A program made the position numbers and the translations under genes. A stretch of 64,000 nucleotides of DNA from Candidatus Peribacteria bacterium. Its GTDB lineage: Bacteria; Patescibacteriota; Gracilibacteria; UBA1369; 2-02-FULL-48-14. Shown one piece after another: positions 27,203 through 36,100 of this stretch. The first letter of the stretch is position 1. Every line of letters begins with the position of its first letter. The DNA lies in assembly GCA_943349825.1 (NCBI GenBank), contig CALQZQ010000001.1:211155-275154 (forward strand), written 5' to 3'. The notes beneath the pieces were generated by a model, which ran no database searches, was not told where the DNA came from, and saw nothing but the letters and a program-made list of their open reading frames with translations.

Positions 27203-28024
27203 CTATTTATAAAGGAACGCCGTGACTTGCTCAAGGGCGTCCGGATGGGAAGTGAAGTAAATGTCCACGCTGAAAGCGATGATGTTGTTGAGGGAATGCA
27301 GTGCCACTGGAGTCCATACTGAGCCTGTTTTCTTATAGCTGTAGTTGAGCAGCAAACCGAGAATGAGCAGCGGGAAAAAAGTCGCGAGTTGCATGTGGGC
27401 CAGCGCAAAAAGGATCGCTGTCAGCAGGCTGCCCACCCAGGGCGCCATGGTTTTAACGAAAACCCTGTAAACAAAGCCACGGAAGAGTAGCTCCTCCAGA
27501 AAAGGCGCCGCGACGGCGATGAAGAAAAAGCCCACGAGGAGACCGATGATATCGTTTCCAAAAAGCGGGAGGTAGGATTGTTGGACGTCGTAGCCCGGTA
27601 GTTTGAGGTCCAGGGCCGTGAGTAACGCGGAGATGCTGGTGCTGCAGATCAAGTAAACGACATAGCAAAGACTCACTGTTTTTAGGAGGCTTTTCCAAGG
27701 CACGGTTTGGAACCCAAAGTCTTTGAGATCCGCTTCGTATTTGCTCACGACAAAAATCCAGAGTGGAAAAAAGAGAATCACGAATTGGATCAAGTACTGG
27801 ATGATGAAAGAGGCGACGGGAGGCAATTCCTCTACGATTTGACCTGCACCGGGCACTGCGGAAAAAAGTGCCGCGAATCCACCGTACAATAAGATGGCTA
27901 GGGCGAAGACCTTCAGGAAATCTTTGAACTGGAAACGGGTTTCCAAGGCGTGGGAAGTAATATTGGTGTGGCTGAGGGCCACCTTCTCTAGTAGCAAACG
28001 CTGTGCGTTCGCTTGGGCTCGCAT
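27203..28024 (-). CDS. CPBP family intramembrane metalloprotease
   Basis: A 273-residue polytopic membrane protein. The CPBP/Abi signature is clear: motif 1 'EELLFRGFVYRVF' (EExxxR), motif 2 'ILFALAHMQLATFFPLLILGLLLNYSYKKTGSVWTPVALHSLNNI' with the conserved His residues. Rce1-like CPBP proteins cleave prenylated or other membrane substrates, or act in bacteriocin self-immunity. The ATG at 28024 is chosen: the longer frame would run back over the ruvB start. It lies 5 bp past tRNA-Arg and is divergent from ruvB by 42 bp. Confidence 0.9.
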   Translation of the reverse strand: MRAQANAQRLLLEKVALSHTNITSHALETRFQFKDFLKVFALAILLYGGFAALFSAVPGAGQIVEELPPVASFIIQYLIQFVILFFPLWIFVVSKYEADLKDFGFQTVPWKSLLKTVSLCYVVYLICSTSISALLTALDLKLPGYDVQQSYLPLFGNDIIGLLVGFFFIAVAAPFLEELLFRGFVYRVFVKTMAPWVGSLLTAILFALAHMQLATFFPLLILGLLLNYSYKKTGSVWTPVALHSLNNIIAFSVDIYFTSHPDALEQVTAFLYK

Positions 28025-28066
28025 TATGCTGCATCTTTTGTTAGATTGGAAGCATAAAAACCCGTC

Positions 28067-29104
28067 ATGATCGATGAAACCCTTTCCATGTCCGACGAGC
28101 CTGTGCGAGCTCAACAAGCCCAGAAAATGAATGACGAGGGGCAGACGGAAAACGTGCTCCGCCCTCAGCGCTTGGAAGACTACATTGGCCAGGATGAAGT
28201 GAAGCGCAACTTGAGCGTGTTTTTGCCTGCGGCGAAGAAGCGCAATGAACCCATGGAGCATGTGCTTTTACACGGTTCGCCCGGACTGGGGAAAACCACT
28301 TTGGCTTTTATTCTCGCGCGCGAAATGGGTGTGCAGATTCGCACCACCAGCGGCCCTGCTATTGAGCGTCCCGGTGATCTCGCGGCCTTGCTCACCAACT
28401 TACAGCCCAACGATATTTTGTTCATCGATGAAATCCACCGGCTGCGCCCGGCGGTGGAAGAAATTTTGTACAGCGCCATGGAAGATTTTTGTCTCGACCT
28501 CGTCGTGGGCAAAGGTCCCTCCGCTCGCAGCATGCGCATCAGTCTGCCCAAGTTCAGCTTGATTGGCGCGACCACCAAACTCTCCAGCATCTCTTCCCCA
28601 CTGCGCGACCGTTTTGGGAACGTACTCAAGTTGGAATTTTACGAGCTCGTGCACATTGAAGAAATTTTGAAACGCAGTGCGGCGATTTTGAATGTGAAGA
28701 TCGATGCCACCGGAGCCAAGCGCCTCGCCGAAAGTGCCCGCCGTACTCCGCGTGTGGCGAACCGTCTGCTGCGCCGAGCCCGGGACTTCGCTCATGTGAA
28801 TGATGGCGAGACGGTAACGATGGATGTGGTGGAAAAAACATTGAAACTGCTCGGCATCGACGAACTCGGCTTGGATGCTACCGATCGCAAGTTGCTCATC
28901 ACGATTGCCGACAAGTTCAAGGGTGGCCCTGTGGGGCTTTCCACGCTGTCCGCCGCCACGCAAGAAGAAGAAGAAACTGTGGAGGACGTTTACGAGCCTT
29001 TCCTCCTGCAACTTGGCTTTCTGGAGCGCACTCCGCGCGGTAGACTTCTCACTGAGAAAGTGTATCATCATCTCGGTCTAAAGCTCCCTAACTCGATGCT
29101 ATGA
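28067..29104 (+). CDS. ruvB: Holliday junction branch migration helicase RuvB
   Basis: A 345-residue AAA+ ATPase. The Walker A 'GSPGLGKTTLAF', the Walker B 'DILFIDEIHRLR', 'GATTKLSSISSPLRDRF' (sensor and arginine-finger region), and the C-terminal winged helix 'EPFLLQLGFLERTPRGRLLTEKVYHHL' are all canonical. With RuvA it moves Holliday junctions during recombination. Its last 4 bp overlap the start of the lipoprotein gene, so they are translationally coupled. Confidence 0.97.
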   Translation: MIDETLSMSDEPVRAQQAQKMNDEGQTENVLRPQRLEDYIGQDEVKRNLSVFLPAAKKRNEPMEHVLLHGSPGLGKTTLAFILAREMGVQIRTTSGPAIERPGDLAALLTNLQPNDILFIDEIHRLRPAVEEILYSAMEDFCLDLVVGKGPSARSMRISLPKFSLIGATTKLSSISSPLRDRFGNVLKLEFYELVHIEEILKRSAAILNVKIDATGAKRLAESARRTPRVANRLLRRARDFAHVNDGETVTMDVVEKTLKLLGIDELGLDATDRKLLITIADKFKGGPVGLSTLSAATQEEEETVEDVYEPFLLQLGFLERTPRGRLLTEKVYHHLGLKLPNSML

Positions 29105-30378
29105 AAATTTCCTCTGCACTCAAGGTCTCGTTCCTGGGACTTGCTGTTTTTTTGAGCGCCTGTGGTTCCGGCCCTGCGCTCGAAGACCCGCTCACTCGTG
29201 AATACACTACCTACAATGGCGAATTCAAATCGCTGGGCTCCGTGAAAGTGAATGACAGCGTCACTCACCTGTTCCAAGAAGACGACGGCACCATTATTTA
29301 TGCTTACTCCGATCGCTACGATTTGGATGAAAGCCTGGGCACCCGTGTGGAAGCGTATGGAGTGGTCACGACTTATGAAAGTTTGGACAAGCCCCTTTTT
29401 GAAGTGAAACGCATCAGCGCCGCCACGGAAGAAGTGACGGTGGAAGAAGATGTCACCAGCGTCGACTATAAAAACGCTCCGCTTGGTATTTCCTTCAGCT
29501 ATCCCAGCAATTGGAGCGTGAGAATTGAGGATGGAACTCGCACTATTTTGGAAGCCCCTTTGCCCCTGACAGAGGCGACGGACGTGAGCACCGGAACGGA
29601 TGTGGCTCCCGACCCCAGCACTACGGTTCAAACCGAAGCTTTGCCTGAGGCCGATGAAGCTGAATTTGTAAAACTTTCCGCTGGACTCAGCAGCACGAGT
29701 GACGACGAGGATGCTCGCACCGCTGAAATTCGTACTTACGTGTCCGGTCACTTCCCCGACCTCGCCGGAATTACGGGTGACCTCACCTACGTGGGTACCG
29801 ACCGCATTGTGGGCGTACGCTACAAGCTCGACGCAGGCGACGTCTATATCTTTATTCCTCGCGGCTCAGATCTTTTTGAACTCCACTTCCACTACTTGGC
29901 TGCAGACGATGCCGTACGCATCGATGACACCAACGCCTTCACGAGCATGGTGGCCGGATTCCGCTTTATTCCTGAGGGCGAAGAAGAGGTCCCCGACGTT
30001 GTGATTGAAGAAGAGGAGGACGACACGAGTGAAGCCGTGGAAACCACGCCAAAAATGTCTCAAGTGACCGTGAGCAAGTGGACGACACTTTCCAGTAATA
30101 CTTTTGAATTCAGCATGTCGATTCCCTCTGCGTGGTACTACGTGGGTGGCAGCACCGGCTATGTATTTGATTTGGCAGAAATTGAAGATGTGAATGCTAC
30201 TGGTGTTGTGCGGCTCGACTTCAACAAAACCACCACCGAAGGCGACACCTACGCCGCGAACAGCGTTTCCTTGACTAAAAAAGTCGACAGCCGTTATTAC
30301 ACTTTAACCGGTGCGCCGGAGTACCAAACCATCATGCAAACGATGCTCGACTCCATCGAGACCACAAAAGTTGAATAA
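29101..30378 (+). CDS. lipoprotein with two PsbP-like regions
   Basis: A 425-residue lipoprotein. The signal peptide ends in the lipobox 'LSAC' with Cys21, so it is lipidated and held at the membrane. Two similar segments, 'LGISFSYPSNWSVRIEDG' (about residue 130) and 'FEFSMSIPSAWYYVGGSTGYVFDLAEI' (about residue 338), resemble PsbP-like folds, with an acidic hinge ('EEEEDDTSEA') between. Coupled to ruvB by a 4-bp overlap, though the functional link is unclear. Confidence 0.8.
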   Translation: MKISSALKVSFLGLAVFLSACGSGPALEDPLTREYTTYNGEFKSLGSVKVNDSVTHLFQEDDGTIIYAYSDRYDLDESLGTRVEAYGVVTTYESLDKPLFEVKRISAATEEVTVEEDVTSVDYKNAPLGISFSYPSNWSVRIEDGTRTILEAPLPLTEATDVSTGTDVAPDPSTTVQTEALPEADEAEFVKLSAGLSSTSDDEDARTAEIRTYVSGHFPDLAGITGDLTYVGTDRIVGVRYKLDAGDVYIFIPRGSDLFELHFHYLAADDAVRIDDTNAFTSMVAGFRFIPEGEEEVPDVVIEEEEDDTSEAVETTPKMSQVTVSKWTTLSSNTFEFSMSIPSAWYYVGGSTGYVFDLAEIEDVNATGVVRLDFNKTTTEGDTYAANSVSLTKKVDSRYYTLTGAPEYQTIMQTMLDSIETTKVE

Positions 30379-30413
30379 GGCAAAGGCAATTCCGTGAAAA
30401 AGCTGCTCTGATC

Positions 30414-30422
30414 TGTTAGAAT
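30414..30422 (+). promoter_or_regulatory. extended -10 promoter TGTTAGAAT
   Basis: TG-T-TAGAAT is an extended -10 ending 31 bp before the clpC start. No consensus -35 is visible. Confidence 0.5.
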
Positions 30423-30453
30423 TGAAAGACATCATAAATCCCCCACTCCGTTT

Positions 30454-33102
30454 ATGAACAACCCAGAACAATTCAATAAGTTTACGCGCGAAGCCAAGCA
30501 GGCCCTTTTGGTCGCTCAGGAAGTCGCCAAGAAAACCGGCACCAGCTACGTTGGCACCGAACACCTTTTGATCGGTATTTTATCGCAGAAAAATTCACTG
30601 GGAGCCAGTGTGCTCCAGAACTTCGGAGTGACGCTGGAAAACGTGAACCTTGTGCTCAAGACCGTGGGTCGCACGCAAGTCGGCGCTCGCGGAGGCAAGA
30701 ACCCCGGCGGACTTTCCGGCTTTGCTAAAAAAGTGATCGAAGACGCCATTCGCAGCGCGCATGAATTCTCGCACCTCTTCGTGGGAACCGAACACCTTTT
30801 ATACGCGCTCGTGCTGCAAGAAAACACGGCCGCCACGGTGATTTTGGAGAACATGAAGATCTCTTCCGAAGACATTCGCCAAGAGCTTCTGCAAACTTTC
30901 GAACGCATGAAGAACGCTCCCATGCCCGGCCAAAACGCCGAGGGCGGGGTTCCTCCCATGCCTTCCAATGTGAATCCGCTGGAGTTCTTCCTCAATGGGC
31001 TGCAAGGCGTGCTTGCCGGCCAAGAAACTAAAGAATCCGGCTTCGATGCGAAGAAAAAAGAAACCAAGTCCGCTACTCCCGCGCTCGATTATTTCACCAA
31101 TGATTTGGTGCTAGAGGCCAGCGAAAAGAAAATGGACCCTGTGATTGGCCGCGACAGTGAAATTGAACGTTGTATCGCCATTTTGCTCCGCAAAACCAAG
31201 AACAATCCGGTACTGATCGGAGAGCCTGGGGTGGGAAAAACCGCCGTGGTGGAAGGTCTGGCTCAACGCATCGTGCGCGAGCAAGTGCCCGACAGCATGC
31301 TCGATAAGCGCATCCTCAGCCTCTCTATGGCTGCAGTGGTGGCCGGAACCAAATACCGTGGAGAATTTGAAGAACGCATCAAAACCATTTTGGAAGAAGC
31401 CGCCAGCCAACCGAATGTCATTTTATTCATCGACGAACTGCACACCGTGATCGGGGCCGGCAGCGCCGAAGGCAGCTTGGACGCCGCAAACATTTTGAAG
31501 CCCGCCCTCTCCCGAGGAAAGGTGCAAGTGATCGGTGCCACGACCACGGCCGAATACCGCAAACACATCGAAACCGACACCGCTTTGGAACGCCGTTTCC
31601 AATCCGTGATGGTGAACGAACCCAGTGAAGAAGATACGATTGCCATTTTGCGCGGGCTCAAAGAATCCTTCGAAAATCACCACAATCTCATCATCGACGA
31701 CGAAGCCGTTTTGGCCGCTGTCAAACTTTCAAAGCGTTACATCAACGACCGTTTCTTGCCGGACAAAGCCATCGATGTGATGGACGAAGCCGCCGCTCTC
31801 AAAGGAATGGGCGCCAAAAAAGACAGCGAGAAAATTAAGGATTTTCAGAAGCAATTCAAACAAATTGTGAAGGAGAAGGAAGGCGCTGTCACCGCTCAGG
31901 ATTACGAACGTGCTGCGGATCTCCGCCAGCAGGAACTCATTCTCATGGAAAAAATTGAGGAAGAAAAACACATCAAAATTCCTCGCGAAATGCGCGGCAG
32001 TATTGATGGTGAAGACGTCGCTCGCGTGATTTCTCGCATGACCGGAGTGCCCGTGACCAAACTGCTCAAAGAAGACATGGACCGTCTGCGTGATTTGGAA
32101 AACATCATGACACAACGTGTGGTGGGCCAAGACGAAGCCATCATCAAGGTGGCCACCGCCATCCGCCGCTCTCGCACCGGAATTTCCAACAGCAAACGTC
32201 CCATCGCGTCCTTCATTTTCCTCGGTCCTACCGGAGTCGGTAAAACCGAGCTGGTGAAGACCATCGCGCAAGAGGTTTACCACGACGAAGAAGCCTTGAT
32301 CAAAATCGACATGAGTGAGTTCATGGAGCGTCACAACACGTCTCGCCTCACGGGAACCACCGCGGGTTATGTGGGCTTTGAAGAAGGCGGCCAGCTCACG
32401 GAAAAAGTTCGCCGCAAGCCCTACAGCGTCATTCTCTTCGACGAAATCGAAAAGGCTCACCCGGACGTGTTCAACATCCTGCTCCAAATTTTGGAAGACG
32501 GCGTGCTCACGGATGGAAAAGGCCGCAAAGTCGATTTCACCAACACTATTATAGTGATGACATCGAACATTGGTGCACGCAAACTCACGGAAGGCGCTGC
32601 TCCGATTGGATTCAAACTCAATTCCACCGAACTGGAGGCCGCGATGCAAACTTTTGATCACAAACGCACCGAAGTGCTCAAGGATTTGAAGGAACACTTC
32701 AAGCCGGAGTTTTTGAACCGCGTGGACAACATCATCGTGTTCAAGCCGCTCACCCACGAGCTCATCAAACAAATCGTTTCGATCCACATCAAGGATTTGC
32801 AAAAACGCCTCGTGGACAAGCACCTCACCTTGGAACTCACTCAGGAAGGCCTCGATCGTCTCGCGACGCTCAGCACCGATCCGGATTATGGAGCGCGTCC
32901 CGTGCGCCGTAAAGTGCAGGAACTCATTGAAGATCCTCTTTCCCAAGGCATGCTCGATGGCAACTTCAACGCCGGCGACACCATTTACATCACCACCGAA
33001 AACGAAGGCGTGGTGCTCCGCAAAAAAGTGGCTCGTACGACTTCTCCAAAGGGCCTCAAAAAGCCTACTAAAAAGGCTAAACTGCCAGTGGAGGGAGAGT
33101 AA
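30454..33102 (+). CDS. clpC: ATP-dependent Clp protease ATP-binding subunit ClpC
   Basis: An 882-residue Hsp100 AAA+ unfoldase. The N-terminal double Clp_N repeat ('[36 protein letters not shown]' and '[14 protein letters not shown]') is followed by NBD1 (Walker A '[14 protein letters not shown]'), a UVR/coiled-coil middle ('[20 protein letters not shown]') and NBD2 (Walker A '[15 protein letters not shown]', sensor 'TSNIGARKL'). The UVR region marks ClpC rather than ClpB. It unfolds proteins for ClpP, which is not in this window. The start context is TTATG. Confidence 0.96.
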   Translation: MNNPEQFNKFTREAKQALLVAQEVAKKTGTSYVGTEHLLIGILSQKNSLGASVLQNFGVTLENVNLVLKTVGRTQVGARGGKNPGGLSGFAKKVIEDAIRSAHEFSHLFVGTEHLLYALVLQENTAATVILENMKISSEDIRQELLQTFERMKNAPMPGQNAEGGVPPMPSNVNPLEFFLNGLQGVLAGQETKESGFDAKKKETKSATPALDYFTNDLVLEASEKKMDPVIGRDSEIERCIAILLRKTKNNPVLIGEPGVGKTAVVEGLAQRIVREQVPDSMLDKRILSLSMAAVVAGTKYRGEFEERIKTILEEAASQPNVILFIDELHTVIGAGSAEGSLDAANILKPALSRGKVQVIGATTTAEYRKHIETDTALERRFQSVMVNEPSEEDTIAILRGLKESFENHHNLIIDDEAVLAAVKLSKRYINDRFLPDKAIDVMDEAAALKGMGAKKDSEKIKDFQKQFKQIVKEKEGAVTAQDYERAADLRQQELILMEKIEEEKHIKIPREMRGSIDGEDVARVISRMTGVPVTKLLKEDMDRLRDLENIMTQRVVGQDEAIIKVATAIRRSRTGISNSKRPIASFIFLGPTGVGKTELVKTIAQEVYHDEEALIKIDMSEFMERHNTSRLTGTTAGYVGFEEGGQLTEKVRRKPYSVILFDEIEKAHPDVFNILLQILEDGVLTDGKGRKVDFTNTIIVMTSNIGARKLTEGAAPIGFKLNSTELEAAMQTFDHKRTEVLKDLKEHFKPEFLNRVDNIIVFKPLTHELIKQIVSIHIKDLQKRLVDKHLTLELTQEGLDRLATLSTDPDYGARPVRRKVQELIEDPLSQGMLDGNFNAGDTIYITTENEGVVLRKKVARTTSPKGLKKPTKKAKLPVEGE

Positions 33103-33111
33103 ATAGGGACC

Positions 33112-33129
33112 TGTCATCAGCTTATGACA
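33112..33129. promoter_or_regulatory. inverted repeat TGTCAT-N6-ATGACA
   Basis: A perfect 6-bp inverted repeat (33112-33117 and 33124-33129) in the leader between clpC and the RHS gene. It is a candidate operator; a similar TGTCA...TGACA pair precedes the MazF-like gene at 13153-13173. Confidence 0.35.
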
Positions 33130-33196
33130 ACAGTCAATCTTTGCCATTGGCTTTCATTTGCAGCAAACTGAAGCCATTAACTTCCAATCCTCCCTT

Positions 33197-36100
33197 ATGT
33201 TCCTTAAGAAAAGCCCCTCACGGCGTATCATCGGCGGCTTTCTGCTCACGGTGATGCTCGTGTCCCTTACGACGTACTTGTCGCCATTGGTGAGCGCGGA
33301 CGCGACGGATAGGACTTATGGATTCTACGATCAAACTTATGAAATCAACGGAAGCAGCCGCAGTTACAGCCGAGGCATTCAAGGCAGTTCATCGAGCGGG
33401 GCTTTTACATATGCGCTGCCACTGGCTCTTCCACCCGGACGCAGCGGCTTCACACCCGGCTTATCTTTAAGCTACAACAGCCAAAGTCGTGATTTGGATA
33501 GTTTTTTCGGCTACGGGTGGTCCATGGACTTCCCCTCCATCACCCGTCTCAGTAAAACGGGGATTGAAAAATTTTATACCGACAACTATTTCACGTCCTC
33601 TCTGAGTGGAGAGTTGGTGGCGACGACCGGCACAGAATACGCAGCTAAAGTAGAAGAAGGAGATTTCCTGACCTATGATTATGATTCCAGCGGTTTTTGG
33701 ACGGCCACGGACAAATCCGGAAAGGTCTATACCTTTGGTTCCAGCACAGCCGCGCAACAAGCGGATCCATCCGATGCCACCCACATCTACAAATGGCTTC
33801 TGGAAGAAATACGAGATACCAACGACAACTTTATACACTACGAATACACAACGGATAACGGACAACTTTATCCCTCGCAAATCACTTATACGGGATCGGG
33901 TTCCACAGAAGGCCCTTTTGCCGTGGACTTCACCCTGGAAGCTCGCAGCGACACCACCAATTCCTATCAGAGTGGTTTTGAAGTGGAGACCAACTATCGT
34001 GTGGCGAGCATTGGCATTTCTTTCAACACCACTTTGCTTCGTGAATACGACCTTGCCTACATTACGCCGGACAATTCGGAGCGCAGTCTTTTGGAAAGTG
34101 TCCGGGAGTCCGCTTGGGACGACAGCGGCACTGAAACCACCCTGCCCGCAACCACCTTTACTTACGCGGACTCAGACAAAGGGTGGACGGAAACTTCAAG
34201 TTACAATATTCCGGTTTATTTTTACATCAGCGGCAGCCATACGGATAAGGGTGTGGATTTCGCCGATGTGGATGGGGATGGACTGATAGACATCCTGGAT
34301 TCAGGCTATTACTCCTCCACCGACTCCGCCACCGAAGTGTACCTAAACCAAGGTGACGGTACGGGATGGATACAAGACACTGCTTACAGCATCCCTACTT
34401 ATTTTTGGAGTTACTCGGGGAATACGATGAGAAACACGCGTCTGGCGGATGTGGATGGAGACGGATTCAGTGATATTTTCTTTGGCAGTAGTAGCGACAG
34501 TCCTTACACACAGATCTCTAGGGCGGATCCCGCAGCTAAAACATGGGCGGTCGACAGCAGTTATACCATGCCATTGACCTTCAACAGCGGCTATGCAAAC
34601 GATCAAGGTGTACGTTTATTGGATATCAACGGAGATGGCTTCCCTGATTTCGTTCAATCCCTATACGGCTCCACTATTTATCAAAAAGCCTACCTCTTTG
34701 ATCCTGAAACTCAAACCTGGGTCGAAGACAGGGGGATTTCAATTCCGGTCTATTTCGATGATCAAAACGGTTACAACGAGGAGGGAGTGGAGCTGGCGGA
34801 TGTGAACGGGGACGGGCTCGTGGATTTGATCCAATCCGTATACAACAGCGGAAGCTATCAGGGCGTCTACCTCAACCAAGGAGATGGAAGTGGATGGGTA
34901 CTGGATAGCAACTATTCCATTCCGATCTATTTTTGGGCCAGCAATTCCATCATGATGGATCAAGTTCAAATTGTAGATGTGGATGGGGACGGCCTGGGTG
35001 ATCTGGTGCAGTCTTACGCCGGTTCAGGAAGTTATGACGATGTGTACATCAACCAAGGAGACGGCACCGGATGGGCTTTGGACTCGGCCTACTCAGTTCC
35101 CGTTTACTTCACTACCGGTTATGGTGACTACCAAGGGGTACAGTTTTTTGATGCAGACGGAGATGGATTCCCCGATTTAATCCAGTCCAGAAGTGATTCG
35201 AGCACTAGCACTAAGAAGGTTTACCTCAACAACGCCACCCCGGAACTCCTCACGGGCATTGAATCTTCCAAAGGTTCAAGCACTGCCGTGGAATATGTCC
35301 TTTCAACAGAATCCAGCAACCCCACACTACCCTTCAACATGACTCTGGTGTTGAGCGTCACCACAGACGATGGCCTTGGCGTAGCGACCACCACCACCTA
35401 CGACTACGCGGACGGTGCTTACTTTTACGAAGACGAACTGAATCGCCAATTCGCAGGGTTTGGCACCGTGACCAAAACCGAAAACGGCCGCGAAACGGTA
35501 AGCTACTACCATCAGGATTCGCTCGCTAAAATTGGCCACCCGTATCAAACGGACGTCTACGATGCCTCCGGCAATCTCTATCAGCGAACGTTGGATGTTT
35601 GGGGAACCACGGACCTCGGCTACGACAACACCTACGTTTACGAAACGAAGAAAATCGGCATGACTTATGACGGCGGCACCACTCACCGCGACACAGCCAC
35701 CGCCTACACCTACGATGCTTATGGAAATGTCAAAACGGTCATCAACTACGGTGAAGTGACGGCCTCTACGGATGGCAGCTTCACGGACGTGACCGATGTG
35801 GACGAAAAAAACACTACCACCTACACCTATGCCACGGACAGCGGTGGGGTGATTTTAAATAAAGTCGCCGATGAAACGATAAAAAATGGCAGCAACGTCA
35901 ACGTGATGAGAAATCGCTACTACTACGACGGCGCTGGCTACGGAACCGTGAGCGTGGGGAATGTGACACGAGCCTACAACTGGTACGACGTGACTAACGC
36001 TTGGTATTACACCACCTACACCTACAACAGCTACGGTTTGGTGGCGACCATGACCAATCCTCGCGGCTACAGAACCTCGTACAGCTACGACAGCTACAAT

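Noticed and set aside
31729..33147. Minus-strand 472-codon open frame across clpC
   Set aside because: It is a shadow of the conserved clpC gene with no domain of its own.
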